Of a DNA stretch of 64,000 nucleotides, positions 53,213-62,568 are shown piece after piece. Source of the DNA: Candidatus Fraserbacteria bacterium (lineage in GTDB: Bacteria > Bipolaricaulota > Bipolaricaulia > RBG-16-55-9 > JAJCYT01). The notes under the pieces were generated by a model, which was given only the letters and a program-made list of their open reading frames with translations, did not search any database and was not told where the DNA came from. The position numbers and the translations under genes are program-made. Location of the stretch: assembly GCA_029262795.1 (NCBI GenBank), contig JAJCYT010000031.1:62001-126000 (forward strand), in the 5' to 3' direction. Positions within the stretch are counted from its first letter, which is position 1. Every line of letters begins with the position of its first letter.

Positions 53213-54091
53213 TCAAAGCTTGATAAATACTACTCTGCCAGCTAAATCGGCCACAATCAATAAGTTTTTCTCCTGCTGAATGGTGAAATCAGCGGATTGT
53301 ACAAAGCCATCAGCAAACAATTCAGTGTTGCCATTGCTGTCAACGGTCAAGACACCGCGCCCCAGGTCAGTGACATAGAGTGTGCCATCGCTGTCGAAGT
53401 CCACGCCATCACCATTAAAGCCATTGGCAATTTCTCTTGAACTGCTTCCATCTGGCGAAATGACCAGCAATGCACCTGGTGGCCGAAGGTCGATGCTGAC
53501 CACACTGCCTCGTTGCCCAATGTGGCCTTCTTCATCCACGCTTACCCCATTGGGGCCAGTCATGGTATCGGCAAGATCGTGGAACAGGCTGACATTTTTT
53601 TCGGGGTCAATCTTAAAAATCACACGACGGTTGGTGTCGCTGACGAAAATGTTGCCCTCGCTGTCGATATCCATGTCATTTAAAAACAACACCGCTCCAG
53701 GGAAATCACTGCGGCTTAAAAAGGTGCTGGTTTCTCCGGCTGGTGTGACACGAACCAGCTTGCGAATATCGGCCACAATCAAATCTTCTCCAACAAACAC
53801 AGCACCTTTAGGGTCATCCAGCCCTGTGGCAAAGGTGGTGACTTCTGCTTCGCCAGAAAATGGATCGCCTGTAATCACTTTGATGCTGCCATCGCCCATC
53901 ACATCAAACCGTCCGATATCTGAGACATAGTAGTTGCCATCGGGCCCTACCGTTACACTTTCTGGTGTGCGAAACCCTGTAAAAGCAACACGTTCATTTT
54001 GGGCCACAACATTTTCTGTTTGAACAGCCCAAGCAATCGATAAAACAACCAGTAAAAAACATCCAAACACGAGACGAGAAAAAACACGCAT
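53213..54091 (-). CDS. Secreted NHL/SMP-30-like beta-propeller
   Basis: A signal peptide (VFGCFLLVVLSIAWAV) precedes repeated blades of the NHL/gluconolactonase type: GFRTPESVTVGPDGNYYVSD, DMDIDSEGNIFVSDTNRRV, GVDFDSDGTLYVTDLGRGV, with DSDG- and DSEG-like loops. The six-bladed fold can bind or hydrolyse sugars or lactones, but catalytic residues are not identified here. It could be a binding protein. Same strand as the MFS gene, 130 nt apart. Confidence 0.6.
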   Translation of the reverse strand: MRVFSRLVFGCFLLVVLSIAWAVQTENVVAQNERVAFTGFRTPESVTVGPDGNYYVSDIGRFDVMGDGSIKVITGDPFSGEAEVTTFATGLDDPKGAVFVGEDLIVADIRKLVRVTPAGETSTFLSRSDFPGAVLFLNDMDIDSEGNIFVSDTNRRVIFKIDPEKNVSLFHDLADTMTGPNGVSVDEEGHIGQRGSVVSIDLRPPGALLVISPDGSSSREIANGFNGDGVDFDSDGTLYVTDLGRGVLTVDSNGNTELFADGFVQSADFTIQQEKNLLIVADLAGRVVFIKL

Positions 54092-54221
54092 CTCAAAAAC
54101 CCTCCCCTTATAGCAATCACTTGTCGAGATTTAAGTGATGAGCCAAATGATGTTTTTAGCGTAACTTTTATTTGTGGATTGTTGACAGGCAAGGCGAACT
54201 AAAAAGGATTGCTTGAGAAAA

Positions 54222-55418
54222 CTATGAACTGATTGCTTCTTTCTGTGCTTTTTTGTCTTTCATTCTCAGGCGAATCACAAAGGGCAGGCTGAACATCATG
54301 ACCACACTGACCACAAAGATCATGCTACGTATACTGTCAAACTCAGAAAAGCCTTGATTGATAAATTGCTGTGAGAGAGTGCCACCCAATGTTGGCCCTG
54401 TCGCCATAGCCAACGTAATTGAACCTTGAAGATAGCCAAACGCTTTGCCGCGCGACCCTTGCGGGGCGGTGTCCATCACATAAGTGTTCATCCCAATCAC
54501 AATGCCAGCCCATGACAAAGCAATGAACAATTGCCCAACCAGCATTTCAAAGATGGTGGCGGCAATGCCATAAATCCAAAAGGTGATAATCGTGCCGATA
54601 ATGCCCCAGATAACAAGACGTAGGCGGCCAAGCTGCTCGGAATATTTCCCTAATAACAACATAAAAACAGGTTGAATCACCATATTAATAGCCGTGATGG
54701 CCCCAATCTCCGTTTTGCTGCTGACGAATGTTTTGAGATAAATGGGCATCATTGACCACAGGGCAATGGCCGCGCTCATACGGATGTAAATGGTGCCATA
54801 GAGCCAAAATAGTTTTTTAGGGAATTTTGCATCTGGATTTACGTCATCATCTGATTTAGTCGTTTTGGATTCCATTTTGGCTTCTGGCAATTTGAACAGC
54901 ACCGTTAAAGCACTCAATAAAGGAAGAATAGAAATCCAAGCAATGGCCATTGCGATGCCCATTTGATCGGCCATAAATCCGGCCACCAAGCTGCCAAGAC
55001 CCCAGCCAAAGGCTTCAGCTCCGCTCAGACTGCCAAATCGCTTGGTGGCTTCCTTGCCGAAGTGATCCGTAAACAATGCGGTTAACATGGGGTGTGCAGC
55101 GAAGCCTATACCCTGGAGCGCTCTGACCATCATAATCTCATGAAGTTCATTGGCGACCAAGTAAAGCAAGCTGGCCCCGGCAAACAACAGATAGCCGCCA
55201 ATTAAAAAGATTTTTCGCTGTCCGATTCGGTCGGACAAATATCCCCACAAAGGGCTGAAGATAAGAATGGCACCTGAATAGCTGGTGAGTACAAATCCCA
55301 CTTCAGACAACGAAAAATTGGCTTCATCCAACAAAATGATCAACAGCAGGATAGAGGAAAAACTTCCAAATCCGGCACAGAACGTGGTGAAACTAAAAGG
55401 CCTGATGTTGACTCTCAT
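54222..55418 (-). CDS. MFS transporter
   Basis: The 398-residue protein has about 12 hydrophobic helices. The MFS A-motif is LWGYLSDRIGQRKIF (~58-72), and a weaker copy, LLLGKYSEQLGRLRL, opens the C-terminal half. A Met/Glu-rich loop lies between the halves. Substrate unknown; the type resembles drug or sugar efflux proteins. It is divergent from the proteasome operon. Confidence 0.88.
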   Translation of the reverse strand: MRVNIRPFSFTTFCAGFGSFSSILLLIILLDEANFSLSEVGFVLTSYSGAILIFSPLWGYLSDRIGQRKIFLIGGYLLFAGASLLYLVANELHEIMMVRALQGIGFAAHPMLTALFTDHFGKEATKRFGSLSGAEAFGWGLGSLVAGFMADQMGIAMAIAWISILPLLSALTVLFKLPEAKMESKTTKSDDDVNPDAKFPKKLFWLYGTIYIRMSAAIALWSMMPIYLKTFVSSKTEIGAITAINMVIQPVFMLLLGKYSEQLGRLRLVIWGIIGTIITFWIYGIAATIFEMLVGQLFIALSWAGIVIGMNTYVMDTAPQGSRGKAFGYLQGSITLAMATGPTLGGTLSQQFINQGFSEFDSIRSMIFVVSVVMMFSLPFVIRLRMKDKKAQKEAISS

Positions 55419-55477
55419 GTTGGTTTAAGCATCTCCAGCGCCGCTTTTTTAAAAGAGATTGCACGATACGAAGGAAA

Positions 55478-55514
55478 TTGACCCTCGTCAACCCCCCTCG
55501 CTCAATGCTATACT
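55478..55514 (+). promoter_or_regulatory. Probable promoter of the proteasome operon
   Basis: An extended -10 (TGCTATACT, 55506-55514) lies 73 nt before the ARC ATG. There is no strong -35 at 17 nt; TTGAC-CCTC-GTCAA (55478-55491) is a 5-bp dyad that may be an operator near the -35 region. Confidence 0.55.
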
Positions 55515-55587
55515 AGGTCTAAGTTGCAGCTGTTGGGAACGTCCAATATGATGCGATTCACTGTCTTTTAGATAGGAGAATAAAGCT

Positions 55588-57306
55588 ATGTCAAAGCGAA
55601 CCCCAAAAGGGTCCAAGGATGACCAAACGCAATTGCCTGAACCTGAGGCAGAGTCTCAACTTGAAACCCGTGTGCGTGCGCTGGCCATCTTAGAAGAAGT
55701 TTTAAAACAGACGCCGATCAAAGATCCGCGTTACAATCTGCTTGAAATGCTGCAACACCAACTTCGTGTTGATGAAAAACAATTTAGCGAAGCCCAAGAA
55801 CTTTTGGAAGAATATAATGAGGCTTACGAAAAACTCACATCGCCGGCCAATCGCATTGCCACCTATCTTGGCCCAGCAGATGAAGACACGGCATATATCG
55901 CACTTGGCGATGCCGAGTATTTCACCAATGTAGATCCCAAAGAAATTGACATTGATGATTTGGAGGCAGGCACACGCGTTCGTGTGAATGAAGCTTTTGC
56001 CCTGCTTGAAGATCTGGGTGTTTCGCCACAAGGCCCTATCGTTAAAGTGGCCGAAGTGATTGATGACGAACGTTTGAGAATCTCATTGGATGCCACAGGG
56101 TCCAGTGGTCGTATTGTAATGCGTTCGCCGCAGTTGCTGGATGTAAAGCTCAAATCAGGCGATGAAGTGCGCCTTGATCCATCCGCGCGCATTGCTCTGG
56201 AGCATTTTCAGAAAAATGAAACCAAGGATCTTTATCTGGAAGAAGTGCCTCAAATTCCTTGGGATGCCATTGGTGGTCAGGAAGAAGCTATCAGCCTGAT
56301 TAAAGATACCATCGAACGCCCTTTGCTTCACCCAGAATTGTACGAACGCTTTGGCAAGAAGCCTTTAAAGGGTATTCTTTTGTATGGCCCACCTGGATGT
56401 GGGAAAACCCTCATCGGCAAAGCCACCGCTTACAATTTGACACAGACTTATGCCGAGCATGTGGGCCATGATGTCAAGCATTATTTCATGCTTATCAACG
56501 GGCCGCGTTTGCTCAACATGTGGTTGGGTGAAACCGAGCGCATGGTGCGCGAAGTGTTTGCTCAGGCGCGCGAACGTGCCAAAGAAGGTTATTTGGTCTT
56601 TATCTTTATTGATGAAGCCGATGCGTTGTTACGTACACGCAGCTCGGGCCGTTATCTCAATATTGCCAACACAGTGGTGCCGCAATTCGCTGCCGAAATG
56701 GATGGTTTGGTCAGCATGAAAAACGTGGTGGTGATGTTGACTTCCAATCGCCCAGACTACATTGATCCGGCCATTTTGCGCCCAGAGCGCATTGACCGAA
56801 AAGTGAAGATTAACCGTCCGAATCGTGAAGCGATCTCTGATATTTTTGGCATCTATTTAGATAAAACTGTCCCAATGGATAAAAAGTGGATTGCAGAACA
56901 TAAAGATGAAGTTGAAGCTCGCAAGTTACTGGTCGAAAAAGCTGCCGATTTCCTCTGTCGTGAAAATGATGAAACCGCTTTCCTCAGTATTGCCTTGCGC
57001 AGTGGGCGCAATGAAACATTGTATTGGAAAGATTTATCTAGTGGTGCCTTAATTATGTCTGCAGTAGAACGTGCCAAGGATTCCACCATCCGCCGAGCTA
57101 TTGCAGAAGGCGACAAGGAAGCTGGCATTCATTGGACTGACTTGGAAGCAGCGATTAAACAAGAATACGCTGAAAACGAAATTTTTCCCAAAACCGACAA
57201 TTTGGAAGATTGGCTCAAGCTGCTTGACCATGAGCCTGAAAACGTGATCGAAATTCGACCCGCCCGCGAACGTAAAGGGCGTGAGCGTTTCGATAACGTG
57301 GTCTAA
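55588..57306 (+). CDS. arc: Proteasomal ATPase ARC/Mpa
   Basis: This AAA+ ring unfolds UBact/Pup-tagged proteins and feeds the 20S core. Order: N-terminal coiled coil (~25-90), OB domains (~100-225), AAA+ with Walker A GPPGCGKT (267-274), Walker B FIDEAD (340-345) and arginine-finger region ILRPERIDR. Length 572 is normal. The C-terminus ends RFDNVV and lacks the penultimate Tyr of HbYX/GQYL tails used to dock on the proteasome, which is notable. First gene of arc-dop-ubact-prcB-prcA-pafA. Confidence 0.95.
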   Translation: MSKRTPKGSKDDQTQLPEPEAESQLETRVRALAILEEVLKQTPIKDPRYNLLEMLQHQLRVDEKQFSEAQELLEEYNEAYEKLTSPANRIATYLGPADEDTAYIALGDAEYFTNVDPKEIDIDDLEAGTRVRVNEAFALLEDLGVSPQGPIVKVAEVIDDERLRISLDATGSSGRIVMRSPQLLDVKLKSGDEVRLDPSARIALEHFQKNETKDLYLEEVPQIPWDAIGGQEEAISLIKDTIERPLLHPELYERFGKKPLKGILLYGPPGCGKTLIGKATAYNLTQTYAEHVGHDVKHYFMLINGPRLLNMWLGETERMVREVFAQARERAKEGYLVFIFIDEADALLRTRSSGRYLNIANTVVPQFAAEMDGLVSMKNVVVMLTSNRPDYIDPAILRPERIDRKVKINRPNREAISDIFGIYLDKTVPMDKKWIAEHKDEVEARKLLVEKAADFLCRENDETAFLSIALRSGRNETLYWKDLSSGALIMSAVERAKDSTIRRAIAEGDKEAGIHWTDLEAAIKQEYAENEIFPKTDNLEDWLKLLDHEPENVIEIRPARERKGRERFDNVV

Positions 57307-57390
57307 AAATACTTGTTTGAAGGATAATATTTTGTTTTCGGGACATGATCAATCATCCTGCAAAAAAGAGCAACATAAAGTAAAAAATTC

Positions 57391-58878
57391 ATGAAGCGAC
57401 TCCTTGGACTCGACACTGAATATGGGATTTTCGTCGAAGGAAGCACCGTTACCGATTTGGTTGATGAAGCCCGGAACTTGGTGCAAAGCTATCCTGGCAT
57501 CTGGGCTGGTCCTTGGGATTACAGTCTTGAGTATCCATTGCGTGACCTTCGAGGCTTTAAAGCCAAAAAATTGAACACCGATCCGGACGATGACAAGTTT
57601 GAAAAACCACCTTCACGCCCCATGTCACGCAGTGAAGAACGATCTGATCGCGCTTTGACCAATGGCGCGCGCTTTTACCAGGATCATGGTCATCCCGAAT
57701 ATGCCACACCAGAATGCCAATCTATCTTTGATTTAGTGGCTCATGATAAAGCCGGTGAGCGCATTGCCTGGCAATCCGCCCAAGCTTATATGGAAAAAAC
57801 GGGCAAGCAGGTGTGGCTTTATAAAAACAATGTGGATTTTCATGGCATGAGTTATGGTACTCATGAGAATTATCTGATGCGCCGCGATACGGATTTTGAG
57901 CAGCTTCAAACTGTGATGCTGCCTTTTTTGGTTACGCGGATTCTGTTTGCAGGGGCAGGCAAAGTCAGCATTGAAGGCACGCTGAATCGAAAACCTATTT
58001 ATCAATTGTCACAACGTGCTGATTTTTTTACTGAAATCTGTAGTGTGGACACCCTCCACCGTCGTCCCATTTTGAACACACGGGATGAGCCACACATGGA
58101 TGAAGAAAAATATCGAAGACTTCATGTGATTTCAGGCGATGCGAATTTATCTGAAATGTCAACAGCGCTCAAAGTTGGAACCACAGTGCTGGTACTTGAT
58201 TTGCTAGAAAATGATTGGCGCCCTGACTTTAAACTGAAACATCCGGTCAGTGCCATCAAAGCATTATCCAAAGATATGGAAGCTCCTTTGGAATTGGATG
58301 ATGGCAAAACCATCTCCGGCCTTGACTTGCAGTTCGTTTATCTGAAAGCGGCGCAAGATCAATTTACCGGTCGAGATGAAGAAGCGGACTGGATATTAAA
58401 AAGTTGGTCAAATGTGCTAGAAGGGTTATCTCACCCAGCAGATCTGCGGGATCAGTTGGATTGGGTGGCCAAGTATGAATTGCTTTCAGAATTTCTTGAG
58501 ACCGAAGGCTTGAGTTGGAGTAAGGTGGACGCCGAATGGCTGCAAAGCTTGGATCTGGCTTATCACGACATCAATCCGGAATCTGGTTTGTATATGGGGC
58601 TTCATGAACAGGGTGATATGCAATCAGTGGTCAGTGAAGCTGAGATTGTCAAAGCGTTGGATCAAGGCCCTTCTGATACCAGAGCCTTTACGCGTGGATA
58701 TTGCGCAAAGCACTTCAATGACAAGATCAAGGCAATTACCTGGGGCCGAATTGTGTTTGAACACGAAGGCCAGGAAATTGTGCTGCCATTGACCGATGTG
58801 GTGGGTGAACGCGCATTGGAACTCAACAAAGACATTCAAGAGCCAGGGTCACTGCTGAAAGCATTGGCGAAAAGTTAA
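57391..58878 (+). CDS. dop: UBact/Pup deamidase and depupylase Dop
   Basis: Dop converts the C-terminal Gln of the modifier to Glu and removes the modifier from substrates. The N-terminal GLDTEYGIF carries the catalytic/metal Glu, the key Asp is in FYQDHGHPEYATPE (~98), and NNVDFHGMSYGTHENYL, QLSQRADFF and TRDEPHMD follow, as in mycobacterial Dop. An insertion between SLEYPLRDLRGFKAKK and the Asp segment (~50-90) corresponds to the Dop-loop that distinguishes it from PafA. Length 495. Gap 84 nt after arc and 129 nt before ubact. Confidence 0.95.
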   Translation: MKRLLGLDTEYGIFVEGSTVTDLVDEARNLVQSYPGIWAGPWDYSLEYPLRDLRGFKAKKLNTDPDDDKFEKPPSRPMSRSEERSDRALTNGARFYQDHGHPEYATPECQSIFDLVAHDKAGERIAWQSAQAYMEKTGKQVWLYKNNVDFHGMSYGTHENYLMRRDTDFEQLQTVMLPFLVTRILFAGAGKVSIEGTLNRKPIYQLSQRADFFTEICSVDTLHRRPILNTRDEPHMDEEKYRRLHVISGDANLSEMSTALKVGTTVLVLDLLENDWRPDFKLKHPVSAIKALSKDMEAPLELDDGKTISGLDLQFVYLKAAQDQFTGRDEEADWILKSWSNVLEGLSHPADLRDQLDWVAKYELLSEFLETEGLSWSKVDAEWLQSLDLAYHDINPESGLYMGLHEQGDMQSVVSEAEIVKALDQGPSDTRAFTRGYCAKHFNDKIKAITWGRIVFEHEGQEIVLPLTDVVGERALELNKDIQEPGSLLKALAKS

Positions 58879-59007
58879 ACCAGCTCTAATTATTTTGATG
58901 TTCATATTTAGTGAAAATGACGGAAATTGTCTAGCATCCTTACGGAACTTGCTTTACAATGAAAATGCTGATAAAAGCTAAAAGGAATTTCACCAACGGA
59001 GGTGACC

Positions 59008-59178
59008 ATGCCGGAACAACGTCGTAAGGAACTTGATCCTGAACGAAAGACGCCAGGAGAAGACGACGGACCACGCGATCCTGAAGTGGAAAAACCAGGA
59101 ACCCGCAAGTTGATGGACCGTATGAAACGTGTCGATCCACGCACCGCACGACGCTATCGTCAGCGCAGTGGACAATGA
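59008..59178 (+). CDS. ubact: UBact, Pup-like protein modifier (56 aa)
   Basis: This 56-residue, highly charged protein starts MPEQRRKELDPERKTPGEDD and ends RRYRQRSGQ, the conserved end of UBact, the Gram-negative relative of Pup. It should be disordered and conjugated to lysines by its C-terminus. Because the last residue is Gln, Dop must first deamidate it to Glu; Pup proteins ending in Glu do not need this. GGAGGTG precedes the ATG. The stop overlaps the prcB start by ATGA. It is easily missed because it is short and lies under minus-strand shadow frames. Confidence 0.93.
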   Translation: MPEQRRKELDPERKTPGEDDGPRDPEVEKPGTRKLMDRMKRVDPRTARRYRQRSGQ

Positions 59179-59969
59179 GCACAACGTCAACAGGAAATTT
59201 TTCACGCCTGTTAGGTGATCAGGGTGTGCAGTTGTTTGACACACCAACGATGCCAAACAGCGGCGCAGAAAAAATAACGCCCACACATGGGACCACCGTG
59301 ATTGCGGCCAAATTTAAAGACGGCATCATTAACGTCGCTGATCGGCGGGCCACTGCTGGCAATGTCATCATGTATGACGAAGCTGAAAAAGTGATGGCGC
59401 TTGATGATTTTACGCTAATCTCCATTGCAGGCGCATATGCATCTGCCGTTCAGGCCATTCGGTTTTTAAAACATTCATTCCGATATTACGAACGAAGCCA
59501 ACTTCAAGAGTTAAGCCTGGATGGCAAACTTGCAGAAGTGACCAAAGTATTGGGCCAGGGCCTGGCAGGCGCGATGCAGGGCATTGGTGGATTTATTCCA
59601 GTGATCAGCGCATACGATCGTAAATCCAAAGCAGGTCGCATCTTTAACTATGACATCATGGGGGCTCGATTTGAAACGCGAGAATTCGCTGCTGCGGGTT
59701 CCGGTGCGGTTCAGATTAAAGGTGCATTGGAATATGTCATTCGTGAAAAAGGCAATTTCAAGGACATGCCCTTGAAAAAAGCTTTGAAAGAATTGTTTAT
59801 CCTGCTTGATATTGCTGCTGCTTTGGATTCTGCAACGGGTGGTTTGGCAGGTGTGTTGCCACTGGCCAAAATTGTCACAGAAGACGGTGTGGTTGATGTG
59901 GACGAAAAAACCTTAAAAGAGGCACACGAAGCGGCGCTGCAATCGCGCGCGCTTGTTGGAGAATTTTAA
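59175..59969 (+). CDS. prcB: 20S proteasome beta subunit
   Basis: The catalytic subunit. A 39-residue propeptide ends PTHG, and Thr-40 becomes Thr1 after self-cleavage. In mature numbering Asp17 (residue 56, VADRR) and Lys33 (residue 72, AEK) are exactly placed, so the active site is complete. Length 264 fits. It overlaps ubact (ATGA) and prcA (TAATG), indicating translational coupling of modifier and core. Confidence 0.96.
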   Translation: MSTTSTGNFSRLLGDQGVQLFDTPTMPNSGAEKITPTHGTTVIAAKFKDGIINVADRRATAGNVIMYDEAEKVMALDDFTLISIAGAYASAVQAIRFLKHSFRYYERSQLQELSLDGKLAEVTKVLGQGLAGAMQGIGGFIPVISAYDRKSKAGRIFNYDIMGARFETREFAAAGSGAVQIKGALEYVIREKGNFKDMPLKKALKELFILLDIAAALDSATGGLAGVLPLAKIVTEDGVVDVDEKTLKEAHEAALQSRALVGEF

Positions 59970-60733
59970 TGGCTTATACCGCACACGATTGGCAACAAAC
60001 ATTGGCCGAAAAGGCCGATTATGCTGAAAGCCGCTTGCGCCACGGTGCGCCGGTGGTGGCGCTTAGTTACGACAAAGGTATTTTATTACTCACCTTACGT
60101 AAAAATCAGGGAAAGATTTTTGAAGTGTATGATCGCCTGGCCATGGGGGCCATGGGCAACCCGTCCGATTTGGAAACCGTGCGCCAATTTGCAGTGGATT
60201 TTTCACATTCGGAAGGTTATCAGCGCAGTATGGAAGATGTTTCTGTACAGCGTGTGGTTAGTTTTGCTGTCAGTCCGGCTTTTAAAACAGCCTTCAGTGA
60301 CCCGCGCCGAATGCCTATTGTTCTCAATTCAGTTTTTGCTCAAGTTGGCGATACGCCTGAAAATGACATGTTGTTTGTGCTTAACTATGACGGCGAATTT
60401 CATCGTCATGAAGGCCATGCTCACATCAGTGGCAATGAAGATGCCAATGAACGGATGCATGAAGTGTTGCACAATGTCAAAATTGGCAATCAAAAATCAG
60501 CCATCGAGTTGGCACTCAAAGCATGGGCTGCAGGCCAATGGAAGCCCGAAGGTGATCAGTCTGAAGATGATGAGAACATCTTATTGCCCTCCAAGGATCA
60601 ACAAACCAAACTGCTTAAAGAACATTTAGAAAGTGGCACTCGGCTTGAAGCTGCCATTCTTGATCGTGACACACAGCGCGAACGTCGTTATCAGTTGTTG
60701 GACAAGGAGACGTTGGCACCTTTCTTGCCTTAA
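59969..60733 (+). CDS. prcA: 20S proteasome alpha subunit
   Basis: The non-catalytic outer-ring subunit that docks ATPases and gates entry. Alpha-type features are VVALSYDKGILLLTLR and YDRLAMGAMGNPSDLETVRQF; no Thr nucleophile is present. The N-terminus (MAYTAHDWQQTLAEK) is helical and would form the gate. Starts at the TAATG overlap with prcB and ends 6 nt before pafA. Length 254. Confidence 0.93.
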   Translation: MAYTAHDWQQTLAEKADYAESRLRHGAPVVALSYDKGILLLTLRKNQGKIFEVYDRLAMGAMGNPSDLETVRQFAVDFSHSEGYQRSMEDVSVQRVVSFAVSPAFKTAFSDPRRMPIVLNSVFAQVGDTPENDMLFVLNYDGEFHRHEGHAHISGNEDANERMHEVLHNVKIGNQKSAIELALKAWAAGQWKPEGDQSEDDENILLPSKDQQTKLLKEHLESGTRLEAAILDRDTQRERRYQLLDKETLAPFLP

Positions 60734-60739
60734 TTTCCC

Positions 60740-62206
60740 ATGAAACGCATTTTGGGTATCGAAACCGAGTTTGGTTGTCTGGTCAACGACGAAAGTTTGG
60801 GGCCAGATGAAAGCGTGGTTGAGCGCATTAAAAACTTGGCTTTTGATCAGAGCTTAGGCTTGTTGGATCGTCATGGTCATGATTCATTTTTTGAGCCATC
60901 AGAATCCGGCGGTTTCTTAAAAAATGGCGGACGATTTTATGTCGATGCCGTTGGCAGTCATCTCGAATATGCCACCCCTGAATGCACACTGTTAAAAGAT
61001 GTGGTGTCCTACGAAAAAGCCGGCCATCGCATGATCCACTCATTAATTCAGCAATTGGGCTGGAAGGATGAAGTTCAAATCTACAACAACAGTATCGACC
61101 ATTTTTCCGGAAACACTTTTGGTTGTCATGAAAATTATTCGCTCAGCGAAGGCGGTTTGGCTTCTGGGCGGTTGGTGTCTGCATTGGTTCCATTTTTGGT
61201 GACAAGACAAATTTTTTCTGGTGCAGGTCGAGTTGGCGGACATCGTTTGACCAACCAAGTTAAAGATTCTCATTTGCGTAATTTGAGTCGTCACCCTGCC
61301 GATTACATGTACCTGGATCAGATCTATGGGGTTGAGCCGGATCAAGGCATTGACTTTCAATTGTCCCAACGCGCCGATCATATTCTTTATGTGTTGAGTG
61401 GGCGGGTTCGCTTTCATCGTGCATTGATCAATCCCAAATGGGATGACACACATTCCCTGTGTCGTTATCCACGCTTGCACCTGTTGTTTGGTGAAGCCAA
61501 TCCGTCGGAATATGCCACCGCTTTAAAGATGGGGACCACTTCTTTGGTGTTGGACTTAATTGAAGATGGCTTCGATAGCTCAATGGTTATTATTAGCAAC
61601 CCAATTCGTACCATGAAGCATGTGTCACGTGATACTTCGATGAAGTGGGTGGTCAGCCGACAAAAGGGTGGCACCATTAACAGCGTGGATTTGCAACGCT
61701 TTTATCTCAGAGAAATCAAACAGCGCTATGCTGGTCGAGATGAACAAACAGACTGGGTTTTGCGTGAGTGGGAGTTTGTACTCAATCAGCTTGAATCCGA
61801 CCCCATGAAACTGTCTGATCGTTTGGATTGGGTGGCCAAGCGCAAAATGGTCGAGATGTATCTCAATGAAGAAAAGCTTGACTGGCAAGATGATATGGCG
61901 TTTAGCCTGGACATGGAGTACCATAACACCAATCCTGAAGAAGGTTTGTATTATGCGCTTCAGGACATGAATCAGATGAAGCGTATCACCGATGAAACCA
62001 GCATTTTTAAAGCCATCCAAAATCCACCAAACAACACCCGCGCTGCCGGACGTGCCCAAGTGGTCAAGGGTTTGATTGATCGCAAGCAACCCCATTATGT
62101 CATTGAGTGGGATGGCATCCTCGCGGATGAAGATCGTGTCCTGCTCTTTGAAAACCCCTTCCATGATTACATGGATGAGGCCGACGAATTCCTAAAACTT
62201 TTCTAA
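60740..62206 (+). CDS. pafA: UBact/Pup ligase PafA
   Basis: PafA phosphorylates the C-terminal Glu of the modifier and joins it to target lysines. GIETEFGCLV (start), FYVDAVGSHLEYATPE with Asp ~69, NNSIDHFSGNTFGCHENY, LSQRADHI and the ALKMGTTSLVLDLIEDG segment match the family. It lacks the Dop-loop insertion. Length 488. It starts 6 nt after prcA and closes the operon; the zinc-ribbon gene converges. Confidence 0.95.
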   Translation: MKRILGIETEFGCLVNDESLGPDESVVERIKNLAFDQSLGLLDRHGHDSFFEPSESGGFLKNGGRFYVDAVGSHLEYATPECTLLKDVVSYEKAGHRMIHSLIQQLGWKDEVQIYNNSIDHFSGNTFGCHENYSLSEGGLASGRLVSALVPFLVTRQIFSGAGRVGGHRLTNQVKDSHLRNLSRHPADYMYLDQIYGVEPDQGIDFQLSQRADHILYVLSGRVRFHRALINPKWDDTHSLCRYPRLHLLFGEANPSEYATALKMGTTSLVLDLIEDGFDSSMVIISNPIRTMKHVSRDTSMKWVVSRQKGGTINSVDLQRFYLREIKQRYAGRDEQTDWVLREWEFVLNQLESDPMKLSDRLDWVAKRKMVEMYLNEEKLDWQDDMAFSLDMEYHNTNPEEGLYYALQDMNQMKRITDETSIFKAIQNPPNNTRAAGRAQVVKGLIDRKQPHYVIEWDGILADEDRVLLFENPFHDYMDEADEFLKLF

Positions 62207-62211
62207 ATAAT

Positions 62212-62439
62212 TCAATTCTCAGCCCAGGCTGGCATAGCTTTCATGAAGTGTTCGGCGCGTTGAATGGCTTGTTCCTGATTGATGTCTGGTTGCCAAGTGG
62301 TCAGCCACTGGGCGATGCCAAATTTTATATCTTCGTATGATTTTAGATTGCCTTGATCATCCTGACAATGTTGGCAGTAGCGTTTGTCTTTTCCCTGTGT
62401 TTGTGCTGAAAGTGGCATGGTGCATGATTGGCAAAACAT
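62212..62439 (-). CDS. Small zinc-ribbon protein
   Basis: The 75-residue protein has CQSC near the N-terminus and CQHC near residue 22, an N-terminal zinc ribbon, followed by helices (KSYEDIKFGIAQWLTTW, EQAIQRAEHFMKAMPAW). This resembles the family named putative zinc ribbon domain (PF12674-like). Function unknown. It is convergent with pafA (5 nt), so not part of that operon. Confidence 0.75.
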   Translation of the reverse strand: MFCQSCTMPLSAQTQGKDKRYCQHCQDDQGNLKSYEDIKFGIAQWLTTWQPDINQEQAIQRAEHFMKAMPAWAEN

Positions 62440-62508
62440 AGATGAATCACCTTCAAAGGTTCGAGATTGATTTTTTATTTAAGCATGACTTGGATTCTTA
62501 GTCAATTC

Positions 62509-62540
62509 AAAAAAGGAAGGGTGTGAATGAACACACCCTT
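62509..62540 (-). terminator. Rho-independent terminator of the aldehyde dehydrogenase gene
   Basis: AAGGGTGTG (62517-62525) and CACACCCTT (62532-62540) form a 9-bp perfect stem with a 6-nt loop; T6 follows on the minus strand. Confidence 0.85.
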
Positions 62541-62568
62541 CTCAATACGAACTCTGATTTTAAAAAAC

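Noticed and set aside
58908..59286. Minus-strand ORFs across the UBact gene
   Set aside because: They are shadows of ubact and prcB; no ribosome site or recognisable product, while ubact has both.
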